In this document: one piece after another, positions 10,593-21,141 of the stretch
Position numbering within the stretch: position 1 is the first letter of the stretch
Layout: each line of letters starts with the position of its first letter
DNA from: Hordeum vulgare subsp. vulgare
Lineage: Eukaryota; Streptophyta; Magnoliopsida; Poales; Poaceae
Reading direction: 5' to 3'
DNA length: 64,000 bases
Assembly: GCF_904849725.1 (NCBI RefSeq)
Contig: NC_058522.1
Location: forward strand, 235,389,084-235,453,083
Notes under the pieces: model-generated
Told to the model about the DNA's origin: nothing
The model's input: only the letters and a program-made list of their open reading frames with translations
Databases searched by the model: none
Translations under genes and position numbers: made by a program

Positions 10593-11260
10593 TGCTACCT
10601 CTTGAGATTGAGTTGGTTTTTCCCTTGAAGAGGAAAGGGTGATGCAGCACAGTAGCAGTAAGTATTTCCCTCAGTTTGAGAACCAAGGTATCAATCCAGT
10701 AGGAGTATCAAGGCAAGTCTCCAAAGTACCTGCAAAAACAAGCAAACTTGCACCCAACGCTACAAAGGGGTTGTCAATCCCTTCACGGTTAACTGCAAGG
10801 TGAGATCTGAAGGCGGAAAGTGCAACAAAGTAGAAGTGAAGAGCTGAAAATATGATGTGAAGTAGACTCCGGGGCCATAGTGTTCACTAGAGGCTTCTCG
10901 CATGATAGAACCGCGCAAAGTCATGACGATATCTAAGGCAATGATCATACATATAGGCATCACGTCCGAGACAAGTATACCGATACTTTCTGCATCTACT
11001 ACTATTACTCCACACATCGACCGCTATCCAGCATGCATCTAGTGTATTAAGTTCATGACAAACGGAGTAATGCCTTAAGCAAGATGACATGATGTAGAGG
11101 GATAAATTCATGCAATAGATATAAACCCCATCTTTTTACCATTGATGGCAACAACACGGTACGTCCCTCGCTACCCCTTCTATCACTAGGTGAGGTCACC
11201 GCATGGTATGAACCCAAAACCAAGCACTTATCCCATTGCAAGAATTATAGATCAAGTTGG
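10593..11260 (-). repeat. Element C 5' LTR, truncated
   Basis: The sequence is nearly identical to 5179-5890 and shows a small deletion near 10905. It stops at ATCAAGTTGG (11260), after which the sequence is element A 3' internal DNA. About 850 bp of the LTR is missing. The junction shares TTGG with both parents. Confidence 0.8.
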
Positions 11261-12048
11261 TGCAAGCAATAAAAATTTCTCCCTACATATGTATGATCTA
11301 TTCGTGTGTGGAAAATAAGCTTTATACGAACCTGTGATGAGGAAGACATAAAAGCGACGGACTGCATAATAAAGTTCTTTATCACAGGAGGCAATATAAA
11401 GTGACGTTCCTTCACACTGAGAGGTCACACATACAAACCTCAAAAGTGCATTACAACCTCTGCTTCCCTCTGCGGAGGGCCTATCTTGTACCTTTAATTT
11501 TTGTCCTTAAAAGTGTCATGGTGATCGACACCAATCCCTTATCTCGCCTTTATCTTGGCTAATGGCATATGCTAGGGAAAGATCTATATTCATATGTCAA
11601 CTTGGAAGTAAGTATTCATGAATTCTTATTGTTGACATTACCCTTGAGGTAAGTAGTTGGGAGGCGAAACTATAAGCCCCTATCTTTCTCTGTGTCCAAC
11701 TAAAACTTTGATCTCATGAGTACCACGTGAGTTTTAGCAATTGTAGAAGATGAAAGGATGATTGAGTATGTGGATTTGCTTTACGATATCTTATTTGACT
11801 CTTTCCGATGTTATGATAAATTGCAATTGCTTGAATGACTAAAGGCTATTGGTTATTAATTCTCAATAAGGTTCTTGATACATACTTTAGCATAAGAGAT
11901 TATATGATGTTATTGTTGTTCTAATTATGATCATGATGCCTACATGTCCGTATTTTGTTTTACTGACACCTCTGTCTCTAAACATGTGGGCATATATATT
12001 GATCTCGGCTTCCGCTTGAGGACAAGCGAGGTCTAAGCTTGGGGGACT
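11261..12048 (+). other. Element A, 3' internal fragment with polypurine tract
   Basis: The fragment starts TGCAAGCAATAAAAATT and aligns with 30036-30847 of A and, in reverse, with 32932-33745 of B. It ends in the polypurine tract AAGCTTGGGGGACT (about 12035-12048) directly before LTR2. It lacks a segment of about 25 bp present at 30660-30690. There is no conserved coding capacity; in the family this is the untranslated region between the accessory ORF and the 3' LTR. Confidence 0.75.
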
Positions 12049-12761
12049 TGATACGTCCATTTTGCATCATGCTTTCATGTTGATATTTATCTTTTTATGG
12101 GCTGTTATATTGATCTCGGCTTCCTATAGTGGTGTTATGTGGACGTCGACTACATAACACTTCACCATTATTTGGGCCTAGAGGAAGGCATTGGGAAGTA
12201 ATAAGTAGATGATGGGTTGCTGGAGTGACAGAAGCTTAAACCCTAGTTTATGTGTTACTTCGTAAGGGGCTGATTTCGATCCACTAGTTTAATGCTATGG
12301 TTAGACTTAGTCTTGATTCTTCTTTCGTAGTTGCGGATGTTTGCGAGAGGGGTTAATCATAAGTGGGATGTTTGTCCAAGTAAGGGAAGCACCCAAGCAC
12401 CGGTCCACCCACATATCAAATTATCAAAGTAGCGAACGTTAATCATATGAACATGATGAAAACTAGCTCGACCGAAATTCCCATGTGTCCTCGGGAGCGC
12501 TTTACCTCCTATAAGAGTTTGTCCAGGCTTGTCCCTTGCTACAAAAGGGATTGAGCCACTTTGCTGCACCTTTGTTACTTTTGTTACTTGCTACTTGCTA
12601 CGAATCATCTTATCACACAACTATCTGTTACCAATAATTTCAGTGCTTGCAGAGAACACCTTGTTGAAACCCACTTGTGAGTTCCTTCTGCTCCTCGTTG
12701 GGTTCGACACTCTTACTTATCGAAAGGACTAGGATAGATCCCCTACATTTGTGGGTCATCA
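12049..12761 (+). repeat. Element A, LTR2 with internal deletion and 19-nt filler
   Basis: The copy starts TGATACGTCC and ends GGGTCATCA but is only 713 bp against about 1,522-1,525 bp for intact copies. After about 57 bp it jumps to the second half of the LTR. At the join lies TATATTGATCTCGGCTTCC (12106-12124), identical to 11995-12013 upstream of the polypurine tract. It is followed by a primer site and gag leader, so it acted as the 5' LTR of the second internal domain while also ending the first. Confidence 0.8.
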
Positions 12762-12772
12762 AGACTCTTTTC

Positions 12773-12790
12773 TGGCGCTGTTGCCGGGGA
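12773..12790 (+). promoter_or_regulatory. Primer-binding site of element A (tRNA-Asp type)
   Basis: TGGCGCTGTTGCCGGGGA begins 11 bp after LTR2. It differs by one base from TGGCGCCGTTGCCGGGGA, the complement of the 3' end of plant tRNA-Asp, which primes minus-strand synthesis in Athila-type elements. Confidence 0.75.
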
Positions 12791-12867
12791 GTGAAGCACC
12801 TTTGGTAAGTCGAATTTGGTAAGGAAACATTCATATAGTGTGCTGAAATTTATTGTCACTTGTCACT

Positions 12868-12939
12868 ATGGAAACTAATCCTATGAGGAGCTTGTTCGGG
12901 GTATCTTCACCTCGAACGGAAGCACAAGGAGTTTCTCCT
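12868..12939 (+). pseudogene. Element A gag, N-terminal 24 codons, cut by element D
   Basis: The ATG at 12868 opens METNPMRSLFGVSS, matching the gag start of B (METNPLRGLFEVSS at 40022). The frame runs into the left target duplication of D (CTCCT, 12935-12939). The gag continues after D at 23894. In an intact element this is the start of the capsid-like Gag that packages the RNA in cytoplasmic particles. Confidence 0.65.
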
Positions 12940-14343
12940 TGAAAGGATCGATATGGTTGACTAGAGGGGGGGTGAATAGGCAACGACCACTTTTTAATTA
13001 AACTTAGCAAGTTAGGGTTAGCAACATAAAGGTTCTCTAAAATGTCAACAAGGAGGTGAAACTATATGATGCTACCAACTAAAAGAACTAAGTCAAGTAA
13101 GAGATAGTCAACAACAAAAGCATACACAATGTAAAGGTTAGAGATAACCGCAAGTGGAACCAATGAAGACGAGGATGTGTTACCGAAGTTCCTTCCCTTT
13201 GACAGGAAGTACGTCTCCGTTGGAGCGGTGTGGAGGCACAATGCTCCCCAATAAGCCACTAGGGCAACCGTATTCTCCTCGCGCCCTCACACAATGCAAG
13301 GTACCGTGATTCCACTATAGGTACCCTTGAAAGCGGTGACCGAACCTTTACAAAAAAGGTTGGGGCAAACTCCACACAAAGCTTGGAGGCTCCCAACAAG
13401 ACCACGGAGCTTCACCACAATGGAATGTGGCTCCAAGGTGACCTCAATCGTCTAGGGTGCTAAAACACCCAAGAGTACCAAGATCCGCTAGGGATTAGTG
13501 GGGGGAATCAATTTTCTCTTGGTGGAAGTGTAGATCTAGTCCTTCTCAAGCAATCCCTAGGAAATCAACAACTTTGATTGGCTAGGGAGAGAGATCGGGC
13601 ACTTTTGAGCTTAGGGAGCAACAATGGATCTTGGGAGGGTCAAAGGTAGGGTTCTAGAGCAAGAAGAACCCTTTATATAGTGGGGGCGGGGGAATCCAAC
13701 CGTTTTCCCACTCACAGCCTGAGCCCAGCGGTACTACCGTTGGCTGCAGCGGTACTACCGCTAGCACTCCAGCGGTACTACCGCTGAGCCCATGGTAATG
13801 CAGAGGCACTACCGGGCCAACCACCGCGAAGAAAGTCTTCACAAAAAGTCCGACGAAGTACAACCGCAAGGAAGGCGGTACTAAGTTCCTGGAGCGGTAC
13901 TACCGCTAACCAGGGGCGGTACTACCGCCAGCACAGCGGTACTACCGCTAGGGACAGCGGTACTACCGCTAGGGCCAGCAGTACTACCACCAGCTCTAGC
14001 GGTACTACCGCTAGGGACAGCGGTACTACCGCTAGGAGACCTTTTTGCAAGAAGAGATAAACGAAAGACGGGAATAGCTCCAAAGTTGTGGGGAAAGGAG
14101 ATGGAGATAAAGTGTGTGTGTGCAAAATTGATTCCACCCAAGCCTTTCCACTACGGATCCGCTCTTACCTACCACTCACAAACAAAGAGAATCGTAGAGG
14201 ACACCGTGCTTCTGTTCCATGGAGGTTGTCGAATCGTCTTGTGACGTTGATATATATTATCTGAAAGCTTAATGCACACGATTAGTCCTTTAAGGTACTG
14301 TCATCAATCACCCAAATTACTTAGGCACAAATATGCCCTAACA
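12940..14343 (-). repeat. Element D 3' LTR
   Basis: The LTR is bounded by TGAAAGGAT (12940, complement of its end) and CCCTAACA (14343, complement of its start). It aligns with 22489-23893. It holds nine exact CGGTACTACCG palindromes between 13727 and 14035. The polypurine tract CCAAAAAGGGGGAGAT lies at about 14344-14359 on the - strand. Confidence 0.8.
13727..14035. repeat. Array of CGGTACTACCG palindromes in D 3' LTR
   Basis: Nine exact CGGTACTACCG cores plus degenerate forms are spaced mostly 20-30 bp apart, commonly extended to AGCGGTACTACCGCT. The translation of this array gives runs of Ser-Gly-Ser-Thr-Ala that are an artefact of the repeat. Such repeated palindromes in LTRs are a Sirevirus hallmark. 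Confidence 0.75.
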
Positions 14344-16395
14344 ATCTCCCCCTTTTTGGTGGATTGATGACAATACCGGATTTGCACAGAAGAAAGCATG
14401 TGAACATAAAGATAAATAATAGAGATAATTGAAGAGCATATGACTCACAACATATTATAGAAAATAAGTCTCACACTAAAACCAAGTCTCACATCACATG
14501 TAGCAAAGATAGCAAAAACGATCAAATCAAGTTCAAGGTAAACACGATAAAGAGAAGCAAAGCTAAAGCAAAGTGCAAATCCAGCTCCTAGACTCTCTCC
14601 CCTTTGGCACAAGACACCAAAAAAGGGGGCACACCTAACGACACAGGTGGTCACTCCGCATCCTCATCATCCCCAGACACGTCTGTGGCATCCGGATCCT
14701 GCTCGTCCTGCTCCTCCACAAAGTCCTCCTCAGAAGCCTCCTCCTCAGCATCAGACCCAGTCCACTAATAACCTTGAGCCCTCATCCAATCAGACTCTGG
14801 AGTGATGTCGTCCTCTGAGCCGCTTGAGATAGCCACATTAAGGGTCCTTAAGACATGCTTGTGCCTCTGACGGTTCTCCTTCTGGGCCACATGAGACTGA
14901 TATTGTCCCTTGGCCTGCATACAGAAGAGAGTCTTCATTTGAAGTGCGATACTGCTTGGGTTGGGTGGTACGTGCGGGATTCGAGCGACGAGCACCACCT
15001 GTGACACACAAGATACACACGCAAAAAGGAGAGACAAAAGGAGTCATGGCAATGGTCAAGAAGAATTATAAGAAGAAACATATTGCCAAGAGAAATCAAA
15101 GAACACAAAAAAATCCTCCTAGCGGTAGTACCGCTAGGGTCCTGGCGGTAGTACCGCTACCCCTGGTGGTAGTACTGCTGGGGGTCCTGGCGGTAGTACC
15201 GCCAGGCTAGCGGTAGTACCGCTAGGGTTTGACTTTCAGATCTAAATATATATAAAGACCCTCAAAAACTACTAGATTCGTTTCAAGAGATCCACGACTA
15301 ATAAATAAACACATTATAAGAATCACCATAGCCCTAACACATGTGGAACTCGAGATCGTCTAGATGGAGACAAGTCTAGTCAAAGGGATCCAAGTTTGAG
15401 ATCAAATCTATGAGAAGAATGATAAGAGCTACTAGATCTACAACATGGAGAATGAGGGCATGTCAAAATAATTGCAATGAAGAACATAAAACCTAAACTC
15501 CCCTAAGATATCTCTTTCGTTCCATTCAAAAACTAAGCACAAATCATATCCATGGATTGAAATCACCAAGCTCCTAAGCCTAGAACAAAAATCAACAACC
15601 AAGAGAAGAAGGGGAGGAGCTTTACCGGCGTCCATGGCACTTGACGGAGGCATGAGGAGGGGAGCAAACCCTCCAACTAAAGGGAGAGAAGGAGCTCCGC
15701 GGAGAGAGATCTAAACGGGGGGAGTTCGGAGTATAGGAAGGGAGAGCCACGAGGAAGAAGAAACAGGGCAAGAAAAACGGGCTCCCCCTCCTTTTTATAG
15801 CCCAAGAGGTACGGGGCCAGCGGTAGTACCGCTCCCCCTGGCGGTAGTACCACTGGGGCCCTAGCGGTAGTACCGCTCCCCCTGGCGGTAGTACCGCTCC
15901 CCCTTCAGACAGCCCTAAAAAGCCCTAGTCAAGTCGTGATAGGCTGGGGTCCTGGCGGTAGTACCGCTACCCCTGGCGGTAGTACCGCTGGGGTCCTGGC
16001 GGTAGTACCGTTCAAGATGACACAACGAGACATAGGATTTTGTGGAAATGACGTGGGCAACGACTAGACAGTGTAATAAAAAGATAACACCAGCAAGGTA
16101 TACTAACTAGTCATTTTGTATCCTTTCTTCCATATGAGAGAAAGGTGGGGCCGGTGGCCGAGGCCACCTATGTTTGAGGCAAAGGTATGACACCGCGAAG
16201 AATTATCCTTGGGTTCATGAACAACGCTCGTCTTTGAAGCACAAGTGCCATTTAATAATGGCCAAAGTGAAAGACTTGATCCATTTATGCATAATGGGGG
16301 GAGGGAAAGTTCATTGAGAGAACAAAACTCCCCCTATGTCCATGCCTACACCTAGAACAAGATGTAATGCATAGTGAGGTGCAAAGTGCCTAGTT
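14344..16395 (-). other. Element D 3' internal region with remnant of an acidic second ORF
   Basis: About 2 kb separates the RNase H stop from the 3' LTR. Reading on the - strand, 15037-14765 encodes MSLLFACVSC... and ends SGSEDDITPESDWMRAQGY at stops. The same frame then reads the acidic stretch DAEEEASEEDFVEEQDEQD down to about 14660. Sireviruses often carry an extra ORF in this position, sometimes called envelope-like; here only this disrupted acidic tail is visible. The rest is non-coding and holds two palindrome arrays. Confidence 0.5.
15118..16012. repeat. Two internal CGGTAGTACCG palindrome arrays of element D
   Basis: Exact CGGTAGTACCG cores occur four times at 15118-15226 and six times at 15818-16012, with near matches between them. 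On the + strand all read CGGTAGTACCG, whereas all LTR copies read CGGTACTACCG, so the internal arrays are inverted relative to the LTR arrays. Confidence 0.7.
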
Positions 16396-17757
16396 TCAAT
16401 CCACATTACTTGAATCAATGATATTTAGCTCATGCCTTAACTCCCTGAACCTTGCTTCATCTAGGGGCTTAGTGAAAATATCTACAAGTTGCTCTTCAGT
16501 GTTGATGAAGTGAACCTCAATATCACCTTGCTTGATATGTTCACGAATGAAGTGATGGCAAATATCAGTATGCTTGGTCTTGCTATGTTGCACCGGATTG
16601 AGGGAAATCTTGATAGCACTTTGATTGTCACATAGAAGACGCACTTTGTCACAAGTGACACCGTAATCCTTTAAAGTTTGCCTCATCCATAGCAACTGTG
16701 CACAACAACTTGCAGTTGCCACATACTCAGCTTCGGTGGAAGATAGTGAGACACAATTCTGCTTCTTTGAAGACCAACTTACCAGTGAGCGACCAAGGAA
16801 TTGGCATCCTCCAGAAGTTGACTTCCTCTCCACACAATCTCCTTCCCAATCTGATTCAGAATAGCCCACTAGGTTGAAGTTTGCTCCTTTGGGATACCAT
16901 AGATCAAAGTTTGGGGTATGAGCTAAATATCGAAAGATTCGCTTAACAGCCATAAAAGGACTTTCTTTTGGTGCGGATTGAAACCATGTACAAATCCATA
17001 CACTCGACATAATATCCGGTCTATATGCACAAAGGTAAAGTAGGGATCCAATCATGGAGCGATATACCTTTTGATCCACCGCTTTACCATTGGGATCACT
17101 GTCAAGCTTGCATCTTGTTGGCATGGGAAACTTGACCGGCTTGACATCCTCTAACTCGAACCTCTTGAGCATGTCTTGAGTGTACTTGGCTTGTTTGAAG
17201 AACGTCCCTTCTAAGACTTGTTTAATCTCGAATCCGAGGAAGAACTTCAACTCACCCATCATAGACATCTCAAATTTCTCGGTCATAAGTGCAGCAAATT
17301 CTTCATTGAAAGAATCGTTAGGAGAACCAAAAATGATATCATCAACATATAGTTGGCATATGAACAAATCCCCTTTAACCCTCTTAGTAAAAAGAGTGGG
17401 ATCTATCTTCCCAATTTCAAACCCACGATCTTGTAACAACTCAGTAAGGTACTCATACCACGCAAGTGGGGCTTGTTTAAGGCCATAGAGTGCCTTATTA
17501 AGTTTGTACACATGATTGGGGAGCTTGGGATGTTCGAATCTCGGGGGTTGTTTGACATAGACCAACTCATTTAAAGGACCATTAAGAAAATCACTTTTCA
17601 CATCCATTTGTTGTAATCTAAAATTATGATGAGAAGCAAATGCAAGCAGCATGCGAATAGATTCTAGACGAGCAACAGGGGCAAAGGTTTCACCATAGTC
17701 GATACCCTCGACTTGGGAGTAGCCTTGAGCCACCAATCTTGCCTTGTTTCGAATCAC
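16396..17757 (-). pseudogene. Element D reverse transcriptase and RNase H
   Basis: The longest D frame (453 residues) starts in the RT fingers ([20 protein letters not shown]) and carries [13 protein letters not shown] (palm), [15 protein letters not shown], and the catalytic YVDD in [12 protein letters not shown] at about residue 140. RNase H follows, with [19 protein letters not shown] and CDNQSAIKI, ending [16 protein letters not shown]. Family knowledge: the RT copies the element RNA into DNA and RNase H removes the RNA template. The frame lacks its N-terminus; the connecting region continues in another frame at 17841-18080, so it is uncoupled from integrase. The catalytic residues themselves are intact. 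Confidence 0.85.
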
Positions 17758-17840
17758 AATCCCATTGGCATCTTTCTTGTTTTTGAAAATCCATTTGGTC
17801 TCGATGACATTATGTTCCTCCTTTGTCTTGGCACTAAATC

Positions 17841-18643
17841 CTAGACTTGATTACGCTTGAAGTTGTTGAGTTCTTCATGCATGGCCATAAGCCAATCCTC
17901 GTCATCGAGCGCTTCCTGTACCTGTTGAGGTTCACAATATGAAACAAATGCGTGATGCTCACAATAATTCCAAATTTGTTGAAGAGTGGATACTCCCCTT
18001 TTCAAACTGCCAAGCACATTCTTCATAAGATGAGAGTTGACTCTCAGCTTGTTCGCAATCTTGGTTGCGCGACGCTCCAAGACTTCTGCATTGGATAACT
18101 AGGGAGCATCGACTTGATTACTTTGCTTGCCCTTGCGTTTTGAGCCTCCCTTGGCACCAGTAGCCCTCTTAGGCGCTGCAGCAGGGAATTGAGAGACATT
18201 ATCCTGATCAACTTGATTTTCGACTTGAGCATGCTCACTGATTTGTCCTTGTTCTTGTGGTTGCTCTTGATCTTGATCTTGTGCTTCTATTTGGTCTGGA
18301 TCTTGTAATTGCACTTGATCTTGATCTTGAGCAGATTCGGAACCTTGGGTGAGCGCTTGTACATCATGGGACACATCACCATCTTTGAGCAATTGATCTT
18401 GTCCTTGAACTTGTTCAACTAGTTGAGGGGGTTCTCTTTGTTCATCGGAAGCGTGTGGGGCTTGTGAGGATGATGGCTCCACTTGAGTAGAGCATTGTCC
18501 TTCTCCTTAGGCACAAGGGGTTCCTCAGTGGGGAGTATTTGACCAATCCCCATTCTTCTTATGGCTTGGGGAGGTATTTCATCACCTACATCACAAAGAC
18601 CACTTTGCTCCACTTGGGAGCCATTATTTTCATCAAACTCCAC
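17841..18643 (-). pseudogene. Element D linker between integrase and RT
   Basis: Three broken frames (18419-18643, 18099-18482, 17841-18080) encode the tether between integrase and RT. It includes a Gln/Asp-rich low-complexity stretch with alternating QDQ and QEQ (residues about 45-90 of the 127-residue frame) and an upstream Asn/Gly-rich part. The last frame (KRGVSTLQQIWNYCEHHAFVSYCEP, then [24 protein letters not shown]) is the conserved entry into Copia RT. At least three frame changes separate it from its neighbours. Confidence 0.6.
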
Positions 18644-18730
18644 GTTACACGTCTCCTCAATGAGCCCGGTGGACTTGTTGAGGACACGGTAAGCATGAGA
18701 GTTTGTAGCATAACCAACAAAGATGCCCTC

Positions 18731-19438
18731 TTATGCTCTAGAATCAAATTTAGCTAAACGTGCACCTTTTTTGAGAATGAAACACTTACACCCGAATACC
18801 CGAAAGTACTTGAGATTCGGTTTGTTTTCGGTGAGAATCTCATATGGGGTATTGTTCAAGCCTTTGCGGATATCGAGCCGATTGGAGACATGACATGCCT
18901 TGTTATATGGAGATTTGAATTCCGCCATCATTGTTCTTGCAGCATCCATCAACGTCCGGTTCTTCCTTTCCGCCACACCATTTTGTTGAGGGGTACATGG
19001 TGCTGAATATTGATGTTTTATTCCCTCATCACCTAGAAACTCATCCAAGGTGTAGTTCTTGAACTCGGTGCCGTTGTCACTCCTAATCATCAAAATCTTT
19101 GCTTCATGTTGATGTTGAGCTTCATTAGCAAAGTTGATGACAGTTTGTTGAGTCTCACTCTTCCTCTTGAAGAAGTATACCCAGGTGTATCTTGAGTAGT
19201 CATCAACAATCACCAAGCAGTAATTTCTGCCCCCAAGACTATCAAATGATGGAGGACCGAAGAGATCCATATGAAGGAGCTCCAACGGCCTCTTAGTGTA
19301 AATGAGAGTCGTTGGACGATGAGCAGTTTCATGAATCTTTCCTTCAATGCAGGCACTGCAAGCACGATCTCTGGCAAAACTCACATTCGTTAGTCCACGA
19401 ATATGGTCCCCTTTGAGGAGACTTTGCAAAGATCTCAT
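18731..19438 (-). pseudogene. Element D integrase
   Basis: The frame begins in the zinc-binding/GAG_pre-integrase end (CSACIEGKIHETAH) and covers the core. The first Asp is in ELLHMDLFGP, the second in LMIRSDNGTEF, and the Glu is in TPQQNGVAERKNRTL: the D,D-35-E triad used by retroviral-type integrases to insert cDNA. The C-terminal part (FRVFGCKCFILKKGARLAKFDSRA) stops before the GKxxxFxx extension. The upstream His-x-His part lies in other frames (19463-19807). The triad is intact but the frame is separated from protease and RT. Confidence 0.8.
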
Positions 19439-19462
19439 ATTGACATGAGCTAGTCGGCGATG

Positions 19463-20114
19463 TCAAAACCAGCCCGCATCAACTTTAGCCATTAGACAAG
19501 TCGCAGTCTTAGTGGGTCGCTTTGAAAAGTTCACCACATAGAGACAATTTTCAACATATCCAACATAGGCTACTTTAAGAGTCTTGCTCCACAAAAGGAC
19601 CACAGTATCAACATTAAAGAATGTGGAAAAAACCCATAATTGCAAGTTGATGAACCGAGAGTCAATTGTAAGCAAGGGACTCAACAAGCATGACCTTCTC
19701 AATAGATAACTCTTGAGATATGACCACCTTACCAAATCCCAATACCTTTGACGATGATGCATCAGCGAATTGGACATGGGTGGGCATAGATGGAGAAGGA
19801 TGCACATCCACCACTAAGTCCTTTCTTCCGGTCATATGATTTGTTGCTCCACTATCGAGCAACCATGACACCCCACCGGAAGCAAACTCCTGCAATAGAT
19901 CAAGGCTTGGTTTTAGGTACCCATTTTTCAGTGGGTCCTTTAATGTTAGAGACAAGGGTATTAGGAACCCAAATAGCCCATTCAATGGACTCATAGTAAG
20001 AACCAACAAATCTGGCATAAACATGCCCATCACCAGCACGACATAAAACATAGGAAGGATTGAGTTTGCCAGCTGTGTTGGTAGGAATGGTTTTGCCCTT
20101 CCTGACGCTACCAT
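19463..20114 (-). pseudogene. Element D protease region
   Basis: The frame 19662-20114 contains WLLDSGATNHMTG, the active-site motif (Asp-Ser-Gly-Ala) of Copia aspartic proteases, followed by VQFADASSSKVLGFGKV. The protein should dimerise to cleave the Gag-Pol precursor. The frame continues, shifted, into 19463-19807, where the flap and the pre-integrase segment are degraded. Upstream it overlaps the gag tail frame (19900-20586) in a different phase. Confidence 0.7.
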
Positions 20115-21141
20115 TGTCCACCTTGTTCCTGTTCACCTCCTGAGTCCCTTCGCCCTCTTTGACAAAGATGTCCATGAGGGTAGGGGATCGTTTGTTCTTG
20201 TTCTTACTTTTTCTTTTTGACTTGTATGTAAGTCCAAGTCCCTCCTTTCCTACCACACCCTTTTGATTGATCAAGAGGTCGTTCAGGTTCTTCTCGCCTT
20301 GGATGCATGACACAAGGCCCTTCTCAAGTTTCTCCTTCAACTTGGCATTTTCCTCCACAAGATGTACATGCTCACAACAAGGGTTAGTTGTACAAGCATT
20401 ATCAATTAAAACGAAAGGAGGATACATAGAGATTTCCTTGGTAAGCTTAGCTTGGAGTTGATCATGGGACTCTTTCAGGGAGAAATGAGCACCTTTCAAG
20501 ACCTTGTGAGCCTTGTCAAGTGTGTCAAACTCCACTTTGAGTCTGTCATGGCCAACCCCAAGAGCATCCTTTTCAGACTTAAGCATACGAGTAAGAACAG
20601 TAGCATGATCTAGTTTCTTTTCTACTTTAGCGCAGTCATCGTTGTATCACTCCTCAAGAGCCAAACGAAGAGTGCGCTCCTTTTCTAGTGCAATAGATAG
20701 TTCAGCAATCTCATCGGCATAGTCACGACTATGTCCTTGCAGCTCGGAGATGGTCTCCTCATGAGACTCGATGAGGTCATTAGCCTCACCCAGTTGTTCC
20801 AAGAGAGCAACAAAGTGCTTCTTGGGTTCTCCCTTGATCGTGCACAGAAATTTGTCAAGATCATGCTCATTAAGTTCCACAACATCACTATCATCAACAC
20901 AATTCAACAATGAAGGAGCAGTAGTGATGTTGGTCTTAATGTTGGGGGCTACCTGATCGATACATTTGGCCATGAGGCACTTGGAGATGTGGTTATCGTT
21001 GGGGGCGTTGAAAAGAGACACATTCTTGGGAGAAGGGGTGGTAATGGCAACAGTTGCAGTTGCCACCATATCGTCATCGTCATCATCATCGGAGGGGTAC
21101 TCTTCAAGTGCCACCATACCCTTTGGGTGGGGTTTCTTCAC
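19900..21141 (-). pseudogene. Element D gag C-terminal coiled-coil tail
   Basis: Two frames in the same phase (20647-21141 and 19900-20586) are separated by an in-frame stop near 20647. They encode an acidic start with a run of seven Asp, then long heptad-rich helices (HFVALLEQLGEANDLIESHE, LEKERTLRLALEE; later HDRLKVEFDTLDKAHKVLK, VEENAKLKEKLEKGL). A long coiled-coil extension of Gag after the zinc knuckle is typical of Sireviruses. The tail is fused toward protease only through a further frameshift. Confidence 0.65.

Larger units (their letters stand above)
5179..11260 (-). mobile_element. Element C: non-autonomous LTR retrotransposon (LARD-like), 5' LTR truncated
   Basis: The 3' LTR (5179-6694), a 3.9-kb internal domain and a 5' LTR fragment (10593-11260) lie in - orientation. 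LTR termini are TGATACGCCTCC and AGAGGTAGCA. The internal domain has a polypurine tract next to the 3' LTR, a primer-site array next to the 5' LTR, and no protease, reverse transcriptase or integrase in any frame. It therefore depended on enzymes supplied in trans. It interrupts LTR1 of A after GTAGTTGAT. The right target duplication is gone because the upper end was deleted at 11260. Confidence 0.75.

Noticed and set aside
10085..12790. Possible tRNA genes at TGGCGCC-type sequences
   Set aside because: These are short primer-binding sites complementary to a tRNA 3' end, placed at LTR borders, with no cloverleaf around them.
13654..14141. Ser-Gly-Ser-Thr-Ala repeat 'protein' on the - strand in D's LTR (also at 23158-23678)
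   Set aside because: Every Ser-Gly-Ser-Thr word is a translation of the CGGT-N3-ACCG palindrome array. Frames overlap on both strands and are not tied to any promoter or conserved start.
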